Assembly: GCF_000828055.2 (NCBI RefSeq)
Contig: NZ_CP010523.2
Location: 5,270,001 to 5,334,000 of the forward strand
Origin: Klebsiella variicola
GTDB taxonomy: Bacteria; Pseudomonadota; Gammaproteobacteria; Enterobacterales; Enterobacteriaceae
Reading direction: 5' to 3'
DNA length: 64,000 bases
The notes beneath the pieces are model-generated. The model saw only the letters and a list, made by a program, of their open reading frames with translations, was not told where the DNA came from and did not search any database. This document shows, piece by piece, positions 40,498 to 51,728 of this stretch (position 1 is the stretch's first letter; the number at the start of each line of letters is the position of its first letter). Position numbers and translations under genes: made by a program.

Positions 40498-41187
40498 CCG
40501 TGAAATTTCAATATGCGGCAGCAGGCGGCTGTCCGCGGTGTGCATCAGGTCCGCGCCTTGCGGTTTGATCCAGCAGGCCTGCATCCCGCAGCGTAGCGAA
40601 CCGGCGACGTCGGTCGTCAGATCATCGCCGACGTGCAGAATGTGCCCGAGTGGTAAATTCAGACGCGCCGCCGCCAGGTGATACATATCGGCAAACGGCT
40701 TGGAACGACCATCCGGACCCGCGCGCAGCACGAAGCGGAAATAGTCGCTCAGGCCGAACAGCTCGGGGCGGGCGTTGCCATTGGTAATGGCCACCAGCGG
40801 CCACTTCTGTGCCAGCTTCGCCAGCGTATCGTGGGTCTCCTGCGGAACATCGACCCGGCTGCGCCAGTGGGCGAAGTTTTCCATCGCCGCATCGGCGCCG
40901 GCTTTTGCCGCTTCGGCGGAGAGCCCAGCGTTACGCATGCCGAGCTCCAGCGCACGATGGCGCCAGACGGTCACGTCGTGGTAGATCTCCGGCTCAGATG
41001 CCAGCAGCGTCTGACGCAGTTGGTTAAGCTCATGGGCATCGAACTGGCTGAGCGACGGATGGTAATTGCGCACAAAGGCCAGCGACTCGTGCATCGTCCG
41101 GTCAATCACCGGGCGGTTATCATATAGGGTGTCGTCCAGGTCAAACGTCAGTGCGGAAATCTGGCCCAGAGGTCGGTAAAAACGCAT
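40471..41187 (-). CDS. yigB: HAD-family FMN/5-amino-6-(phosphoribitylamino)uracil phosphatase YigB
   Basis: HAD hydrolase of 238 residues, the E. coli length. E. coli YigB dephosphorylates FMN and the riboflavin precursor 5-amino-6-(5-phospho-D-ribitylamino)uracil. Motif I FDLDDTL carries D16 and D18; ITNGN is motif II and [10 protein letters not shown] motif IV. It overlaps xerC by one base and is the last gene of lptM-dapF-yigA-xerC-yigB. The uvrD promoter lies across its end. Confidence 0.95.
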   Translation of the reverse strand: MRFYRPLGQISALTFDLDDTLYDNRPVIDRTMHESLAFVRNYHPSLSQFDAHELNQLRQTLLASEPEIYHDVTVWRHRALELGMRNAGLSAEAAKAGADAAMENFAHWRSRVDVPQETHDTLAKLAQKWPLVAITNGNARPELFGLSDYFRFVLRAGPDGRSKPFADMYHLAAARLNLPLGHILHVGDDLTTDVAGSLRCGMQACWIKPQGADLMHTADSRLLPHIEISRLASLTSLI

Positions 41188-42089
41188 TATTTCCCCCGTT
41201 TAGCGCGCGGATGCGCGGCATCGTACACCGAGGCAAGGTGTTGAAAGTCAAGATGGGTATAGATTTGAGTGGTGGAGAGGTTAGCATGGCCCAACAGCTC
41301 CTGCACGCCGCGCAGATCGCCGCTCGACTCCAGCATATGGGTAGCAAAGGAGTGGCGCAGCTTGTGCGGGTGCACATGGCTGTTCAGCCCCTGCTTAATC
41401 CCCCACTCGGCAAATCGCTTCTGCACGTTGCGCGCCGAAATGCGTTTACCCAGCTTCGACAAAAACAGCGCGTCGTCGTCAGTACCGAACAGGCCGCGCA
41501 AATCCAGCCAGTGCTCAATCCACGCCGCCGCGTTACGACCGATCGGCAAACGGCGTTCTTTGCTGCCTTTGCCCATCACCCAAACCTCACCGCTTTCGAG
41601 GTCGAGGTGCTTAATATCAAGGTTGACCAGCTCAGACAGACGCAGACCTGCACCGTACATCACTTCCAGCATCGCCCGATCGCGCACCGCCAGCGGATCG
41701 TTGAGGTCGATATCCAGCAGCCGATTTACATCATCGACATCGATATTTTTCGGCAAGTGGCGGGGAATTTTCGGCGCCGCAATCCCCTTCGCCGGGTTAG
41801 CGGCCAGTTCGCCCTGACTGACCATCCAGTCAAAGAAGCTGCGTAGCGCGGAAAGCCGCAGCGCCAGGCTCGCCGGGCCTAAACCCGCACGGCGGCTGCG
41901 TACCGCAAAGCTACGCACCTGAGCGGCATCGCACTGCTGCCAGCTTTTCAGCCCAGCCTCATCCGCCAGGGCGATCAACGCGTCCAGCTGACGCTGGTAG
42001 TTAGTCAGCGTAATCGGGCTAAGCTGACGCTCAACGCCGAGATAGCGCAGGAAGCGGTCGACGCAGGCGAAAAGCGGAGAGTCGGTCAT
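41187..42089 (-). CDS. xerC: Tyrosine recombinase XerC
   Basis: Works with XerD and FtsK at dif to resolve chromosome dimers. It has 300 residues (298 in E. coli). The full catalytic set is present: R150, K174, H242, R245, H268 and Y277. An N-terminal SAM-like core-binding domain (about 1-105) precedes it. It overlaps yigA by four bases and yigB by one base, so translation along this operon is coupled. It is the chromosomal housekeeping recombinase, not an integrase of a mobile element. Confidence 0.98.
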   Translation of the reverse strand: MTDSPLFACVDRFLRYLGVERQLSPITLTNYQRQLDALIALADEAGLKSWQQCDAAQVRSFAVRSRRAGLGPASLALRLSALRSFFDWMVSQGELAANPAKGIAAPKIPRHLPKNIDVDDVNRLLDIDLNDPLAVRDRAMLEVMYGAGLRLSELVNLDIKHLDLESGEVWVMGKGSKERRLPIGRNAAAWIEHWLDLRGLFGTDDDALFLSKLGKRISARNVQKRFAEWGIKQGLNSHVHPHKLRHSFATHMLESSGDLRGVQELLGHANLSTTQIYTHLDFQHLASVYDAAHPRAKRGK

Positions 42090-42793
42090 GCGCGTTCAAT
42101 CCAGCGCTCCAGCAGGCCAGGGAGCATCTGCGCAATTTCCTGCAGCAACTGCGTCCCCTGCCCTGACTGATAATGCTGCGCATCGCGGCTGCTAAAGAGC
42201 ATCACGCCCGGAGCGTTATCGCCGCCCAGCATCGACATCGCCACGGATCCAATGGCCTTCGCTTCCGGTAGCACCACCAGCAGCTCCGGACCGTTCAGCG
42301 GCCCAAGATAGTGGCGCGCCTGGCCCAGACGTTGAATACGGATCGGCTCAAACGCCTGCCGGCTTAACGCCAAATGGGTAAACTTCGAGGGCGCGCCGAG
42401 GCGCCAGCAGTCAGGGAACAGGCGCACCGTGGCGCCAGCTAACCCCAGCTCGCGAGCCCAGCGATGAAGGCGGTTGAGCATATCGTCGAGGCTCTCCGCG
42501 GCCGCCAGCCGCGTTTGCAGCTGTAGCAGGCGCTGGAACAGGCTTTCATTAGCGACCGCCTGCTCCATCAGCAGCGACATATTCTCTTCCAGCACATGAA
42601 TATGGTTACGCGCCCGCATCATGTGCCACTCCACCAGCGAAATCGAACCGCGGACCGGATGCGGGACACGGATATGTTCAACCTGGGCGGCATTACGAAT
42701 AAAAAATTCAGGATGTTGCAACAGATAGTCCACCACCGCCCGATCGTTCAACGCGCTGGTAACCTCCTGCTGTTCTTCCCCGATTGGTTTCAT
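42086..42793 (-). CDS. yigA: DUF484 domain protein YigA
   Basis: A 235-residue DUF484 protein, as in E. coli, of unknown function. The N-terminus (about 1-90) is helical, with a coiled-coil segment around [13 protein letters not shown]. The C-terminal half resembles a GAF-type domain. It lies between dapF and xerC with four-base overlaps at both ends, an arrangement conserved in enterics. A structural or regulatory link to XerC is possible but unproven. Confidence 0.93.
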   Translation of the reverse strand: MKPIGEEQQEVTSALNDRAVVDYLLQHPEFFIRNAAQVEHIRVPHPVRGSISLVEWHMMRARNHIHVLEENMSLLMEQAVANESLFQRLLQLQTRLAAAESLDDMLNRLHRWARELGLAGATVRLFPDCWRLGAPSKFTHLALSRQAFEPIRIQRLGQARHYLGPLNGPELLVVLPEAKAIGSVAMSMLGGDNAPGVMLFSSRDAQHYQSGQGTQLLQEIAQMLPGLLERWIERA

Positions 42794-43614
42794 AAATGAA
42801 TAAATCCATCATAGACATGGGCCGCCGGGCCGGTCATAAACAGCGGCTGGCCCGGGCCTTTCCAGGCGATATCAAGACGACCGCCGGGCAACTCCACGCG
42901 TACCGTTTCAGCGAGCAGCCCCTGTTGGATCCCTACCGCCACCGCGGCGCAGGCGCCGCTGCCGCAGGCCTGGGTTTCCCCCGCGCCGCGTTCGTAGACG
43001 CGCAGACGGATGTGGGACCGGCCGACCACCTGCATAAAGCCGATATTGGCGCGCTCCGGAAAACGCTCGTGGCTTTCCATCACCGGGCCGAGGGTTTCTA
43101 CGGCCGCCGTATCCACGTCATCCACCTGGATGACGCAGTGCGGATTCCCCATGGACACCACGCCGCACAATACTGTCTGCTCGGCGGCACGCATGATATA
43201 GGTCTTTTCCGCTTTGTTGGCGCGGAACGGCACCTGGGACGGCTCAAAGTTAGGCTCGCCCATATTCACCCGCACCAGATCGTCTTCCGTTACGCTTAAT
43301 ACCATACGCCCGTTGGCCGTACTCACGCGAATATCACGTTTATTGGTCAGGCCTTTCAGCCGGACAAAGCGGGCAAAACAGCGCGCGCCGTTGCCGCACT
43401 GCGACACTTCGCTGCCGTCGGCGTTAAAGATCCGGTAATGAAAATCCAGATCGGGATCGTAGGGCGGCTCGATGACCAACAGCTGATCGAACCCGACGCC
43501 AAGATGGCGATCTGCCAGGCGGCGAATCAACTCCGGCGAGAAAAAAACATTCTGCGTTACCGCGTCAACGACCATAAAATCGTTGCCAAGGCCATGCATT
43601 TTAGAGAACTGCAT
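42790..43614 (-). CDS. dapF: Diaminopimelate epimerase
   Basis: PLP-independent epimerase that converts LL- to meso-diaminopimelate for lysine and peptidoglycan synthesis. It has 274 residues, as in E. coli. The two catalytic cysteines are C73 (SQCGNGARC) and C217 (QACGSGAC). Two ATG codons are adjacent; I choose the second (43612-43614), six bases from GGAG, to give [10 protein letters not shown]. It overlaps yigA by four bases and follows lptM by 35 bp. Confidence 0.98.
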   Translation of the reverse strand: MQFSKMHGLGNDFMVVDAVTQNVFFSPELIRRLADRHLGVGFDQLLVIEPPYDPDLDFHYRIFNADGSEVSQCGNGARCFARFVRLKGLTNKRDIRVSTANGRMVLSVTEDDLVRVNMGEPNFEPSQVPFRANKAEKTYIMRAAEQTVLCGVVSMGNPHCVIQVDDVDTAAVETLGPVMESHERFPERANIGFMQVVGRSHIRLRVYERGAGETQACGSGACAAVAVGIQQGLLAETVRVELPGGRLDIAWKGPGQPLFMTGPAAHVYDGFIHL

Positions 43615-43649
43615 CATCTACTCCAGTTGCGCGGAACAGAACGTTATCG

Positions 43650-43853
43650 TTAGTAATTGACCTGGCTCGGACCACCGGTATCGCCACGATCGTTACGATC
43701 CGGCGTTGAGCTCTGAATGCCAGGGTTAACCGGTTTGGTCGGCGGCGGCGCGGTTTTGTCCGCCGGCGGGAAATAGAGAGGCCCTTTCAGACCGCAGCCG
43801 GTCAGGCTGAAGATCGCAAACAAAACGGCAAGCGTAGGAAAAACGTTTTTCAT
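43650..43853 (-). CDS. lptM: LPS assembly-associated lipoprotein LptM (YifL)
   Basis: Small lipoprotein of 67 residues, as in E. coli YifL, later named LptM because it helps mature the LptDE outer membrane translocon. The lipobox LTGC sets the lipidated cysteine at residue 20. A short Pro-rich tail follows (PPADKTAPPPTKP), and the family end GPSQVNY is kept. I start at the ATG at 43851-43853 (MKNVFPTLAV). It is first in the dapF operon and diverges from cyaY. Confidence 0.92.
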   Translation of the reverse strand: MKNVFPTLAVLFAIFSLTGCGLKGPLYFPPADKTAPPPTKPVNPGIQSSTPDRNDRGDTGGPSQVNY

Positions 43854-43991
43854 TGATAGTTGCCCGTGATTCATTCTTTCTGCTTTCTATCATCGCAGGA
43901 GAAGACGTAAAAGCAAGCGTTTAGCATCCGACTGCGCGCGCTTTTGTTTCGCGCTATACTGCCGCCATCTTCAAAAAAGCAGGATAGAACC

Positions 43992-44312
43992 ATGAACGAC
44001 AGTGAATTCCATCGCCTGGCGGATAGCCTGTGGATGACCATCGAAGAACGCCTGGACGACTGGGACGGCGATAGCGACATCGACTGTGAAATCAACGGCG
44101 GCGTGCTGACCATCAGCTTTGAAAACGGCAGCAAAATCATTATCAACCGTCAGGAGCCGCTGCACCAGGTGTGGCTGGCCACCAAACAGGGCGGCTACCA
44201 TTTTGATCTCAAAGGCGACGAGTGGATCTGCGATCGCAGCGGCGAGACCTTCTGGGATTTGCTGGAGCAGGCGGCGAGCCAGCAGGCCGGTGAGACGGTG
44301 AAATTCCGTTAA
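43992..44312 (+). CDS. cyaY: Frataxin-like protein CyaY
   Basis: Bacterial frataxin of 106 residues, as in E. coli. It binds iron and IscS and modulates iron-sulfur cluster assembly. The N-terminal acidic ridge ([16 protein letters not shown], about 18-33) and the beta-sheet core with [17 protein letters not shown] are intact. I start at the ATG at 43992; the frame extends 16 codons further up without family support. It stands alone, diverging from lptM and facing cyaA across a REP cluster. Confidence 0.96.
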   Translation: MNDSEFHRLADSLWMTIEERLDDWDGDSDIDCEINGGVLTISFENGSKIIINRQEPLHQVWLATKQGGYHFDLKGDEWICDRSGETFWDLLEQAASQQAGETVKFR

Positions 44313-44320
44313 TGACGTGT

Positions 44321-44441
44321 TTCCCGGATGGCGGCGCATCGCGCCTTATCCGGGCTACCCGACGACTTAGAACCGTAGCCCTGCTAAGCGCAGCGCCAGC
44401 AGGGAATATCTCCGGATAGCGGCTCACGCCTTATCCGGGCC
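44321..44441. repeat. REP/BIME cluster between cyaY and cyaA
   Basis: Two REP-type palindromes with CCGGAT...ATCCGGG arms (44323-44354 and 44410-44439) flank a third stem, CCCTGCT/AGCAGGG (44379-44385/44398-44404), with an AAGCGCAGCGCC loop. Mixed orientation makes this a BIME. It lies between the 3' ends of convergent genes, the usual position, where such elements stabilise mRNA ends or bind gyrase. Confidence 0.85.
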
Positions 44442-44445
44442 AAAT

Positions 44446-46998
44446 CTACGAGTAGCGCTGCTGCAGCACCGGCGAAGCGGTAACGTCCTGGCTGGTGGGT
44501 ATCGCGGCGGCAATCGCCTGGGTACGGAAGGGGATCACCTGGGTGCGCCCGTCTACCTCGACAATCTGATAGAACTGCGGCAGGTTGAAGTTGATAAAGC
44601 TGGAGCCGTAGGTGAAACGATCGTGCGATGACGAATAGAAGCGGCTGACGTCGCGCACCAGTTCCTCTTTACTGCCCTCGCAGTGATGATAGACCTCGGC
44701 GCGGTTGCTCTCATCAAGAATATAGATGTTAAAGCCGCTGTCGTTGTTATCCGCGTCTTCAAAGAAGAACTGAATAATCCCTTCGCTGGCGAAGCCATCC
44801 ACCACCGCCGGCAGCTTAACGTGATTGGTTTCCACCTGCACCGACAACCCGTGAAGCTTGTTGTGCGAGATAGCGCCGTAGAACTCAATGGCGTTTTCCA
44901 GCTTCTGCACCGAAACGTTAAGACGCTCGAAGAACAGCCCCCACGTCTGGCCGGAGACGCGCAGCGCTTTGAAGCGCCCGGTATCCTGGCGGGTACTGGA
45001 GAGACGCAGTTCGATGCATTCGGAGATCATCTGCTGCACGCGGGTGCGGATCAGGCCGCGCAGGTGCTGGCTATAGCAGAACACCTCCACGCTGTCCGGC
45101 GGCGCGGCGTCCTGATGCATTTTGCCGAGGATCGTCTTCAGCGCTTCGATCATCGCCTGCTCGCCGTTAAAGTGCAGCGTACGCACTTCGTTCCACGAGT
45201 TGCGATACAGCAGGTCGACGCTGCCGATCAGACATTTTTGCTCTTCACCGAAGCTGAAAACATCCAGTTTACGGAAGTCGAAGTGCACCACCTGATTGCG
45301 GAAGGCCGCGGTCGGGTCATATTCGAGGTTGACGATAATCGCCAGATGGCGGATTTCGCACGGGCTGTACAGTGCTTTTGGCGTCGGCGCCGGCAGGCGC
45401 AGCGGGAAGTGGTGCGACACGTCGGCCACCATCTCCTGCAGCTTCGCCAGATCGACGATGCCGTTGCCCTTAATAAACAGGCGGGTGCGTGAGGTCAGCA
45501 GGCCGTTAAACCAGGCCCAGGCCACCAGCTTATTAAGATAACGGTTATATTCCAGCGGCTGATGGCTGATGATCGATTCCATATCCGGCGCGCGGTTATA
45601 CAGATACCAACCGGTACGGTTGGCACGGCCCGGCGGCACGTGGATAAAGGTCAGGTTCGGTTCCGACAGATCCGGCGAAATTTGCGGGTTCACCAGCGTC
45701 ACTTTCCCCGGTAGCGCTTCAAAGGCCGCATACAGCTTACGGGTCAGCACGCCAATATCCTGAGGGCTGGCGGAGACGCTAAGGTTATTGCGCCGCGCGA
45801 AGCGGATCAGATTACGATAGCTCTGCATCATGGCGTCGAGCAGTTCGTTGTGCGCCTTGCGCACCTCATCAATTTTCCAGTTGGCGCGGTTGTCGAGCAT
45901 CATCAGACGCTTTTCGTCCCAGCCCCAGGCATTCACCAACTGGCTGACGACTTCGCGACGCCAGCCGACGCAGGCGCGTTCGCGGCTGAGTTTTTCACAA
46001 ACTTTCAGGTAGAAGCAGCGGCGCACCAGGTCGAGGCGGGTTTCATCTTCGATGGCCTGTAGATAGGTGGTCACGCGCTCCAGCATCATGCAGTACGGGT
46101 CGAGGCCGAAGGAGACAATCTCGCCGTCGTGTAGACGCTGTTTGATATCTTTCGCTAACAGGCGGTTATTGGGGTATTCCCAGGAGTAGGCTTCCAGCAA
46201 CAGCGTTTTCAGCACCGCTTTATAGGGGGAGTCGATACTTTTATACAGCTGCCACAGGCTGGCGCCGAAGTACTCTTCCGCCGACAGCGAACTGAGGCCG
46301 CCGAGATCGAGCCATTCGTTAGGCGTCAGCACGCCCTGGGCATACAGCCCCATGACGTAATCATCGTAATGCTCTTCTTCATCGCACGGCACCATATTCC
46401 ACAGAATACGCTTGCCGGCGAGGCGCACCGCGGTGCGATAGAACTCATCGAGCAACAGGATATGCTGAGTCGAACCGCAGTCTTCGCCGCCGAGACTGCC
46501 GCTTTCATTATGACGAAAGCGGTTTTCGTCGATCAGGAAGAAGCTGACTTCCACGCCGAGCGAGGCCGCCCAGCTCTCAAGCAGGCTGCATTTTCGCTGC
46601 AGCAGCTGGCGCTCTTCGCTATCCAGCCAGGCCTGGTGACATACCCAGATATCCAGATCGGAAGAACAGCTCTGACCAACAGAGGAAGTACTGCCCATCG
46701 AGTAGACGCCGGTGATCGGCAGCTCGCCTTTCGGCGGCTCCTGGGTCTGCATGCCGCGATGCAGCTCCAGTTCTTCAAGATAGTGGCGTTGGGTTTCATC
46801 AGGCGTGTAGAGGCAAATGCCACGGGGAACGTTACCGTCAAGGTAACCCGGCATCAGCGGGTGATGATAATGTAGTAACGTTGGCAGTAGACTGTAAACC
46901 TGCTGGAAAGCGGGTCCCATGGCAGCAAGCGCGCGATCCACGCGCAATTGGTTGATGGCATCCAGTCTCTGTTTCAGTGTCTCAATATAGAGGTACAA
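44446..46998 (-). CDS. cyaA: Class I adenylate cyclase
   Basis: Makes cAMP from ATP; activity is controlled by phosphorylated EIIA-Glc. It has 850 residues from the TTG at 46996-46998 ([12 protein letters not shown]), the same rare start codon used in E. coli, which keeps expression low. The catalytic N-terminal half has [17 protein letters not shown]. The C-terminal regulatory half ends in a tail that differs from E. coli after about 825. The open frame continues 39 codons upstream without family support. A CRP site lies about 130 bp upstream. Confidence 0.97.
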   Translation of the reverse strand: MYLYIETLKQRLDAINQLRVDRALAAMGPAFQQVYSLLPTLLHYHHPLMPGYLDGNVPRGICLYTPDETQRHYLEELELHRGMQTQEPPKGELPITGVYSMGSTSSVGQSCSSDLDIWVCHQAWLDSEERQLLQRKCSLLESWAASLGVEVSFFLIDENRFRHNESGSLGGEDCGSTQHILLLDEFYRTAVRLAGKRILWNMVPCDEEEHYDDYVMGLYAQGVLTPNEWLDLGGLSSLSAEEYFGASLWQLYKSIDSPYKAVLKTLLLEAYSWEYPNNRLLAKDIKQRLHDGEIVSFGLDPYCMMLERVTTYLQAIEDETRLDLVRRCFYLKVCEKLSRERACVGWRREVVSQLVNAWGWDEKRLMMLDNRANWKIDEVRKAHNELLDAMMQSYRNLIRFARRNNLSVSASPQDIGVLTRKLYAAFEALPGKVTLVNPQISPDLSEPNLTFIHVPPGRANRTGWYLYNRAPDMESIISHQPLEYNRYLNKLVAWAWFNGLLTSRTRLFIKGNGIVDLAKLQEMVADVSHHFPLRLPAPTPKALYSPCEIRHLAIIVNLEYDPTAAFRNQVVHFDFRKLDVFSFGEEQKCLIGSVDLLYRNSWNEVRTLHFNGEQAMIEALKTILGKMHQDAAPPDSVEVFCYSQHLRGLIRTRVQQMISECIELRLSSTRQDTGRFKALRVSGQTWGLFFERLNVSVQKLENAIEFYGAISHNKLHGLSVQVETNHVKLPAVVDGFASEGIIQFFFEDADNNDSGFNIYILDESNRAEVYHHCEGSKEELVRDVSRFYSSSHDRFTYGSSFINFNLPQFYQIVEVDGRTQVIPFRTQAIAAAIPTSQDVTASPVLQQRYS

Positions 46999-47124
46999 GA
47001 CATATCGCCTGATGTTCAAAAACCCGAAGTACAATAGTACGGAGGATTTCAGTATTTCAACAAAAACCGTCACCATTCGTCGTCGGTGTGGTTGTGATGA
47101 GCAGCGGACGGACAAATGGTTTAA

Positions 47125-47144
47125 AACGTGATCAATTTAACACC
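47125..47144. promoter_or_regulatory. CRP site at the cyaA promoter
   Basis: On the minus strand the site reads TGTTA-AATTGA-TCACG within GGTGTTAAATTGATCACGTT, matching E. coli cyaA P2. There CRP-cAMP represses cyaA by overlapping the promoter. The whole cyaA-hemC gap (46999-47355) holds the cyaA leader, this site, the hemC promoter and a 7-bp inverted repeat (47296-47302/47316-47322). Confidence 0.8.
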
Positions 47145-47295
47145 TTGCTCATTGACCGTAAAGAAAGATGCGCTACATACAAGTGTAGCACCGTTTATTA
47201 CCTGTAAATTCCTCACTACGCCTCCGGCAACCGCCACGCGCATGAAAGGTTAAAAAAGAGAAGGCCGGAGCCATCTCCCACATAAACCGTGAAAA

Positions 47296-47322
47296 CTAAC
47301 ATCCGTAAGACAACAATGTTAG
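47296..47322. repeat. Inverted repeat before hemC
   Basis: CTAACAT (47296-47302) and ATGTTAG (47316-47322) are perfect 7-bp arms around 13 bases, about 35 bp before the hemC start. It may be a leader hairpin or an operator. Confidence 0.4.
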
Positions 47323-47355
47323 GATGGATAGTGGTCGACAATGACGGTAACAAGC

Positions 47356-48297
47356 ATGTTAGACAAAGTTTTGAAAATTGCCACACGGCAAAGCCCGCTT
47401 GCGCTATGGCAGGCGCAGTATGTTAAAGCGCGCCTGGAACAAGCGCATCCAGGACTGAACGTCGAGCTGGTGCCGATGGTTACGCGCGGTGATGTCATCC
47501 TTGATACGCCCCTGGCAAAGGTGGGCGGCAAGGGCTTATTTGTGAAAGAGTTAGAGCTCGCCATGCTCGAAGGGCGGGCCGATATCGCCGTCCATTCGAT
47601 GAAAGATGTCCCGGTGGAATTCCCGGAGGGCCTGGGGTTGGTCACCATCTGCGAGCGCGACGATCCGCGCGACGCGTTTGTTTCCAATCACTATGCCTCA
47701 ATTGACGAACTGCCGGCCGGCAGCGTCGTTGGCACGTCAAGTTTACGCCGTCAGTGCCAGCTGGCCGCCACCCGTCCAGACCTGGTGATCCGCTCTCTGC
47801 GCGGTAACGTCGGTACCCGGCTGAGTAAACTGGATAACGGTGAGTATGACGCCATTATCCTTGCCGCCGCCGGGTTGAAGCGCCTGAAACTGGAAGCGCG
47901 TATTCGCCAGCCGCTGTCGCCGGAGCAATCCCTGCCGGCCGTCGGCCAGGGCGCGGTGGGTATCGAATGCCGTCTTGACGATGCATGGACCCAGGCGCTG
48001 TTAGCGCCCCTCAACCATGCGGAAACCGCGGTACGCGTGCGCGCCGAACGGGCGATGAACACCCGCCTCGAAGGCGGTTGTCAGGTGCCAATTGGCAGCT
48101 ATGCGGAACTCGTCAACGGCGAACTGTGGCTGCGGGCGCTGGTTGGCGCCCCGGATGGTTCGCAGATGGTACGCGGCGAACGGCGCGGGCCAGCAGAGCA
48201 GGCCGAAGCGCTCGGCATCTCGCTGGCGGAAGAGCTCCTGGATAACGGCGCCCGCGACATTCTCGCGGCAGTTTATGATGGAGAAGCCCCACGATGA
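47356..48297 (+). CDS. hemC: Hydroxymethylbilane synthase (porphobilinogen deaminase)
   Basis: Polymerises four porphobilinogens into hydroxymethylbilane. It has 313 residues, as in E. coli. The dipyrromethane cofactor is attached to the Cys in [10 protein letters not shown] (near 242), and the active-site loop and VHSMKDVP are intact. I start at the ATG at 47356 ([19 protein letters not shown]); five more in-frame codons upstream lack support. It is the first gene of hemCDXY and diverges from cyaA. It overlaps hemD by four bases. Confidence 0.98.
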   Translation: MLDKVLKIATRQSPLALWQAQYVKARLEQAHPGLNVELVPMVTRGDVILDTPLAKVGGKGLFVKELELAMLEGRADIAVHSMKDVPVEFPEGLGLVTICERDDPRDAFVSNHYASIDELPAGSVVGTSSLRRQCQLAATRPDLVIRSLRGNVGTRLSKLDNGEYDAIILAAAGLKRLKLEARIRQPLSPEQSLPAVGQGAVGIECRLDDAWTQALLAPLNHAETAVRVRAERAMNTRLEGGCQVPIGSYAELVNGELWLRALVGAPDGSQMVRGERRGPAEQAEALGISLAEELLDNGARDILAAVYDGEAPR

Positions 48298-49034
48298 GCA
48301 TCCTGGTCACTCGTCCACTCCCGCAAGGGGAAGCGCTGGTCAGCCGTCTGCGGGCCATGGGACGCGTGGCCTGGAGCTTTCCGCTGATAGAATTTACGCC
48401 TGGCCGGGAGCTTCCCGTGCTGGGCGACCATCTTGCCCATCTGGGGTCCGACGACCTGCTGTTTGCGCTATCCCAGCATGCGGTGGAATTCGCCCATGCC
48501 CGTCTGCAGCAGCAAGGCCTGCCCTGGCCCACTTCTCCGCACTATTTTGCCATTGGTCGAACGACGGCGCTGGCCCTGCATACGGTCAGCGGGCAGCACA
48601 TCCGTTACCCGTTAGATCGGGAAATTAGCGAAGTCTTGCTACAATTACCTGAATTACAAAACATTGCCGGGAGAAATGCGCTGATCCTACGCGGCAATGG
48701 TGGGCGGGAACTCTTAGGCGCCACGCTGGCTGAACGCGGCGCCAGGGTCACATTTTGTGAATGTTATCAACGTAGTGCAAAACATTACGATGGCGCAGAA
48801 GAAGCGATGCGCTGGCAGTCTCGCGGGGTCACCACGCTGGTGGTCACCAGCGGTGAGATGCTGCAGCAGCTGTGGTCGCTCATACCGCAATGGTATCGCG
48901 AACAGTGGCTCCTGCACTGCCGCCTTGTCGTTGTCAGCGAACGTCTGGCCCTTCAGGCCCGGGAACTGGGCTGGCAGGAGATTCAGGTTGCCGATAACGC
49001 TGACAACGATGCGCTGCTACGCGCATTACAATAA
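48294..49034 (+). CDS. hemD: Uroporphyrinogen-III synthase
   Basis: Cyclises and inverts ring D of hydroxymethylbilane to give uroporphyrinogen III, the branch point to heme, siroheme and B12. It has 246 residues, as in E. coli. Two similar alpha/beta domains are joined by a flexible linker. Sequence conservation in this family is low, so the call rests on length, context and similarity to E. coli. Its ATG lies in the hemC stop (ATGA). Confidence 0.96.
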   Translation: MSILVTRPLPQGEALVSRLRAMGRVAWSFPLIEFTPGRELPVLGDHLAHLGSDDLLFALSQHAVEFAHARLQQQGLPWPTSPHYFAIGRTTALALHTVSGQHIRYPLDREISEVLLQLPELQNIAGRNALILRGNGGRELLGATLAERGARVTFCECYQRSAKHYDGAEEAMRWQSRGVTTLVVTSGEMLQQLWSLIPQWYREQWLLHCRLVVVSERLALQARELGWQEIQVADNADNDALLRALQ

Positions 49035-49055
49035 CTCTCAACATTGGAAGCCATA

Positions 49056-50237
49056 ATGACGGAACAACAAAATCAATCCGCCGTGGTTGAAGAGACCAGG
49101 GAGGCCGTGGAAACCACACCACAGCCAGAGAACAACGATAAGAAGAAGGCGGGTAACAAAACCAGCCTGGCGCTCAGCGCGATCGCTATCGCCATTGCGA
49201 TAGCCGCTGGCATCGGCCTGTATGGCCTGAACAAACAGCAGGCCACGCGGCAAAACGCAACCACCGCTGAATTATCAGGCCAGCTTGCGGCACTGCAAAA
49301 AGCGCAGGAGAGCCAAAAGAGCGAACTGGAAGGCATTATCAAACAGCAGGCCGACCAGCTGAGTCAGGCCAAACACGAGCAGGAAACCCTGACCAAACAG
49401 CTTGATGAGTTGCAGCAGAAAGTCGCCGTGATTTCGGGCAGCGATGCCAAAACCTGGCTGCTGGCCCAGGCCGATTTCCTCGTCAAGCTGGCGGGACGTA
49501 AGCTGTGGAGCGATCAGGATGTCACCACCGCCGCCGCGCTGCTAAAAAGCGCCGACGCCAGCCTCGCCGACATGAATGACCCCAGCCTGATCGGCGCCCG
49601 CCGGGCCATCACCGACGACATCGCCACCCTATCCGCGGTAAGCCAGGTGGACTACGACGGTATGATCCTCAAGGTGAATCAGTTGGCGAACCAAATCGAC
49701 AACCTGCGGCTGGCCGATAATAACGATGACGATTCGCCGATGGACTCTGATAGCGACGAGCTTTCCAGCTCTATCAGCGAATGGCGCGTCAATCTGCAGA
49801 AAAGCTGGCAGAACTTTATGGACAGCTTTATCACCGTGCGCCGCCGCGATGAAACCGCGGTCCCGCTGCTGGCGCCGAATCAGGATATCTATCTGCGGGA
49901 AAATATTCGCTCTCGCCTGCTGGTCGCCGCGCAGGCAGTGCCGCGCCATCAGGAAGAGACCTGGAAACAGTCGCTGGATAACGTCTCGACCTGGGTACGC
50001 GCCTATTACGATACTGATGACGCCACCACCAAAGCCTTCCTCGACGAGGTGGATAAGCTCAGTCAGCAAAGCATTACCATGACGGTGCCGGAAACGCTGC
50101 AGAGCCAGGCGTTGCTGGAAAAACTGATGCAGACTCGGGTGCGCAACCTGATGGCGCAGCCTGCCGTTACCGCGGGCGGCGCGCCCTCACCAGCCCCTGC
50201 TGCACCGGCCGCCCCTGCTGCGCCGCAAGGAGAGTAA
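49056..50237 (+). CDS. hemX: HemX family membrane protein
   Basis: A 393-residue protein, as in E. coli HemX. It was once annotated as a uroporphyrinogen methyltransferase but lacks that enzyme's SAM domain, so the role is unknown. One membrane helix (about 36-56) is followed by a coiled coil (about 66-135) and a conserved periplasmic domain ([19 protein letters not shown]). The tail is Ala/Pro-rich. I start at the ATG at 49056 after GGAAG. It lies between hemD and hemY. Confidence 0.93.
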   Translation: MTEQQNQSAVVEETREAVETTPQPENNDKKKAGNKTSLALSAIAIAIAIAAGIGLYGLNKQQATRQNATTAELSGQLAALQKAQESQKSELEGIIKQQADQLSQAKHEQETLTKQLDELQQKVAVISGSDAKTWLLAQADFLVKLAGRKLWSDQDVTTAAALLKSADASLADMNDPSLIGARRAITDDIATLSAVSQVDYDGMILKVNQLANQIDNLRLADNNDDDSPMDSDSDELSSSISEWRVNLQKSWQNFMDSFITVRRRDETAVPLLAPNQDIYLRENIRSRLLVAAQAVPRHQEETWKQSLDNVSTWVRAYYDTDDATTKAFLDEVDKLSQQSITMTVPETLQSQALLEKLMQTRVRNLMAQPAVTAGGAPSPAPAAPAAPAAPQGE

Positions 50238-50240
50238 CGC

Positions 50241-51437
50241 ATGCTGAAAATTCTTCTACTCTTCGCGCTGTTGATCGCCGGGATCGTGCTTGGCCCGATG
50301 ATCGCCGGGCATCAGGGCTACGTCCTGATCCAGACCGATAATTACAATATCGAGACCAGCGTCACCGGGCTGGTGATCATTCTGATCCTCGCCATGGTGG
50401 TGCTGTTCGCCATCGAATGGCTGCTGCGCCGCATTTTCCGCACCGGGGCGCATACGCGCGGCTGGTTTGTCGGCCGTAAACGCCGTCGCGCGCGTAAGCA
50501 AACCGAGCAGGCGCTTCTCAAGCTGGCGGAAGGTGATTACCAGCAGGTTGAGAAGCTGATGGCGAAAAATGCCGATCACGCCGAACAACCGGTGGTGAAC
50601 TATCTGCTGGCGGCGGAAGCGGCCCAGCAGCGCGGCGATGAAGCGCGGGCCAACCAGCATCTGGAGCGCGCCACCGAGCTAGCGGGCGATGACCTGATCC
50701 CGGTGGAAATCACCCGCGTTCGCCTGCAGCTGGCGCGTAATGAAAATCACGCCGCGCGCCATGGCATCGATAAGCTGCTGGAAATTACTCCGCGTCATCC
50801 TGAAGTGCTGCGCCTCGCCGAACAGGCATACACCCGCACCGGCGCCTGGCAGTCGCTGCTGGACATCATTCCGTCGATGGCGAAAGCTAACGTCGGCGAT
50901 GAAGAGCACCGCGCTGCGCTGGAACAGCTGGCCTGGGTTGGCCTGATGGATAAAGCGCTGGCCGACGGCGGCAGCGAAGGGTTGCGCGAATGGTGGCGCA
51001 ACCAGAGCCGTAAAACACGGGCGCTGGTGCCGCTGCAGGTGGCAATGGCCGAGCGCCTCATCGAGAGCGACGATCACGATACCGCGCAGCAAATTATCAT
51101 TGATGGTCTGAAGAAACAGTATGATGACCGTCTGGTGATGCCGATCCCGCGTCTGAAGACCAATAACCCGGAACAGCTGGAGAAAGTGCTGCGCCAGCAG
51201 ATCAAAGCCGTTGGCGACCGTCCGCTGCTGTGGAGTACCCTGGGCCAGTCGCTGATGCGGCACGGCGAATGGCAGGAGGCCAGCATCGCCTTCCGCGCCG
51301 CGCTTAAGCAGCGTCCGGATGCCTTTGATTACGCCTGGCTGGCGGATGCCCTGGATCGCCTGCATCAGCCGGAAGAAGCCGCCGCTATGCGCCGCGATGG
51401 GCTGCTGCTGACGCTGCAGAATAATCCTCAGCCGTAA
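50241..51437 (+). CDS. hemY: Tetratricopeptide-repeat protein HemY (heme operon)
   Basis: Inner membrane protein of 398 residues, as in E. coli HemY. It is not the protoporphyrinogen oxidase of the same name in Gram-positives. Two N-terminal membrane helices (about 2-20 and 37-60) precede a cytoplasmic TPR array from about 80 to the end. A role in organising heme enzymes has been suggested. It follows hemX by 3 bp and ends the hemCDXY operon. Confidence 0.93.
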   Translation: MLKILLLFALLIAGIVLGPMIAGHQGYVLIQTDNYNIETSVTGLVIILILAMVVLFAIEWLLRRIFRTGAHTRGWFVGRKRRRARKQTEQALLKLAEGDYQQVEKLMAKNADHAEQPVVNYLLAAEAAQQRGDEARANQHLERATELAGDDLIPVEITRVRLQLARNENHAARHGIDKLLEITPRHPEVLRLAEQAYTRTGAWQSLLDIIPSMAKANVGDEEHRAALEQLAWVGLMDKALADGGSEGLREWWRNQSRKTRALVPLQVAMAERLIESDDHDTAQQIIIDGLKKQYDDRLVMPIPRLKTNNPEQLEKVLRQQIKAVGDRPLLWSTLGQSLMRHGEWQEASIAFRAALKQRPDAFDYAWLADALDRLHQPEEAAAMRRDGLLLTLQNNPQP

Positions 51438-51510
51438 CCTGCCATGGCTATCGCCTCCTGCGGGGCGATAGCCCTTCTCCCCCGCCTTCGCGTTGACGGA
51501 TCCCTGAAAG

Positions 51511-51722
51511 AAAAAAACGCCTGCGCTGAAATCAGGGCAGGCGTTAAAACAGGTCTGTTTGACAACAAATTGGGTGCTTCACTCAACGTAATGTCCATGG
51601 TGTTTGATGAGGCATAAATGCGACATCTGTCAGTGGACGATAAGCACCGTAAGAACGGCTCTGCATCATTCCGGAGTTTATGAGGCACGAAGGCGAACAT
51701 AAGAGATGGAATGAGCATCTAC
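51511..51722 (-). ncRNA. glmZ: Small regulatory RNA GlmZ
   Basis: A 212-nt sequence on the minus strand, collinear with E. coli GlmZ (SraJ/RyiA). It starts GTAGATGCTCATTCC and keeps the GTTGAGTGAAGCACCCA and TTGTTGTCA segments that lie around the glmS-pairing region. It ends in the terminator AACGCCTGC...GCAGGCGTTTTTTT (to 51511). GlmZ with Hfq activates glmS translation, and RapZ with RNase E degrades it unless GlmY competes. Its location between hemY and the proM tRNA operon is the E. coli location. The aslAB genes found nearby in E. coli are absent. Confidence 0.93.
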
Positions 51723-51728
51723 CCGGTT

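Noticed and set aside
41187-42089. XerC as evidence of an integrated element
   Set aside because: It lies in the conserved dapF-yigA-xerC-yigB order and is the housekeeping dif recombinase.
46999-47115. A 39-codon extension of cyaA
   Set aside because: The conserved TTG start with [10 protein letters not shown] matches E. coli, and the extension covers leader and promoter sequence.
51428-51718. A 96-codon minus-strand frame between hemY and tRNA-Pro
   Set aside because: It coincides with GlmZ, including its terminator stem, and has no ribosome site.
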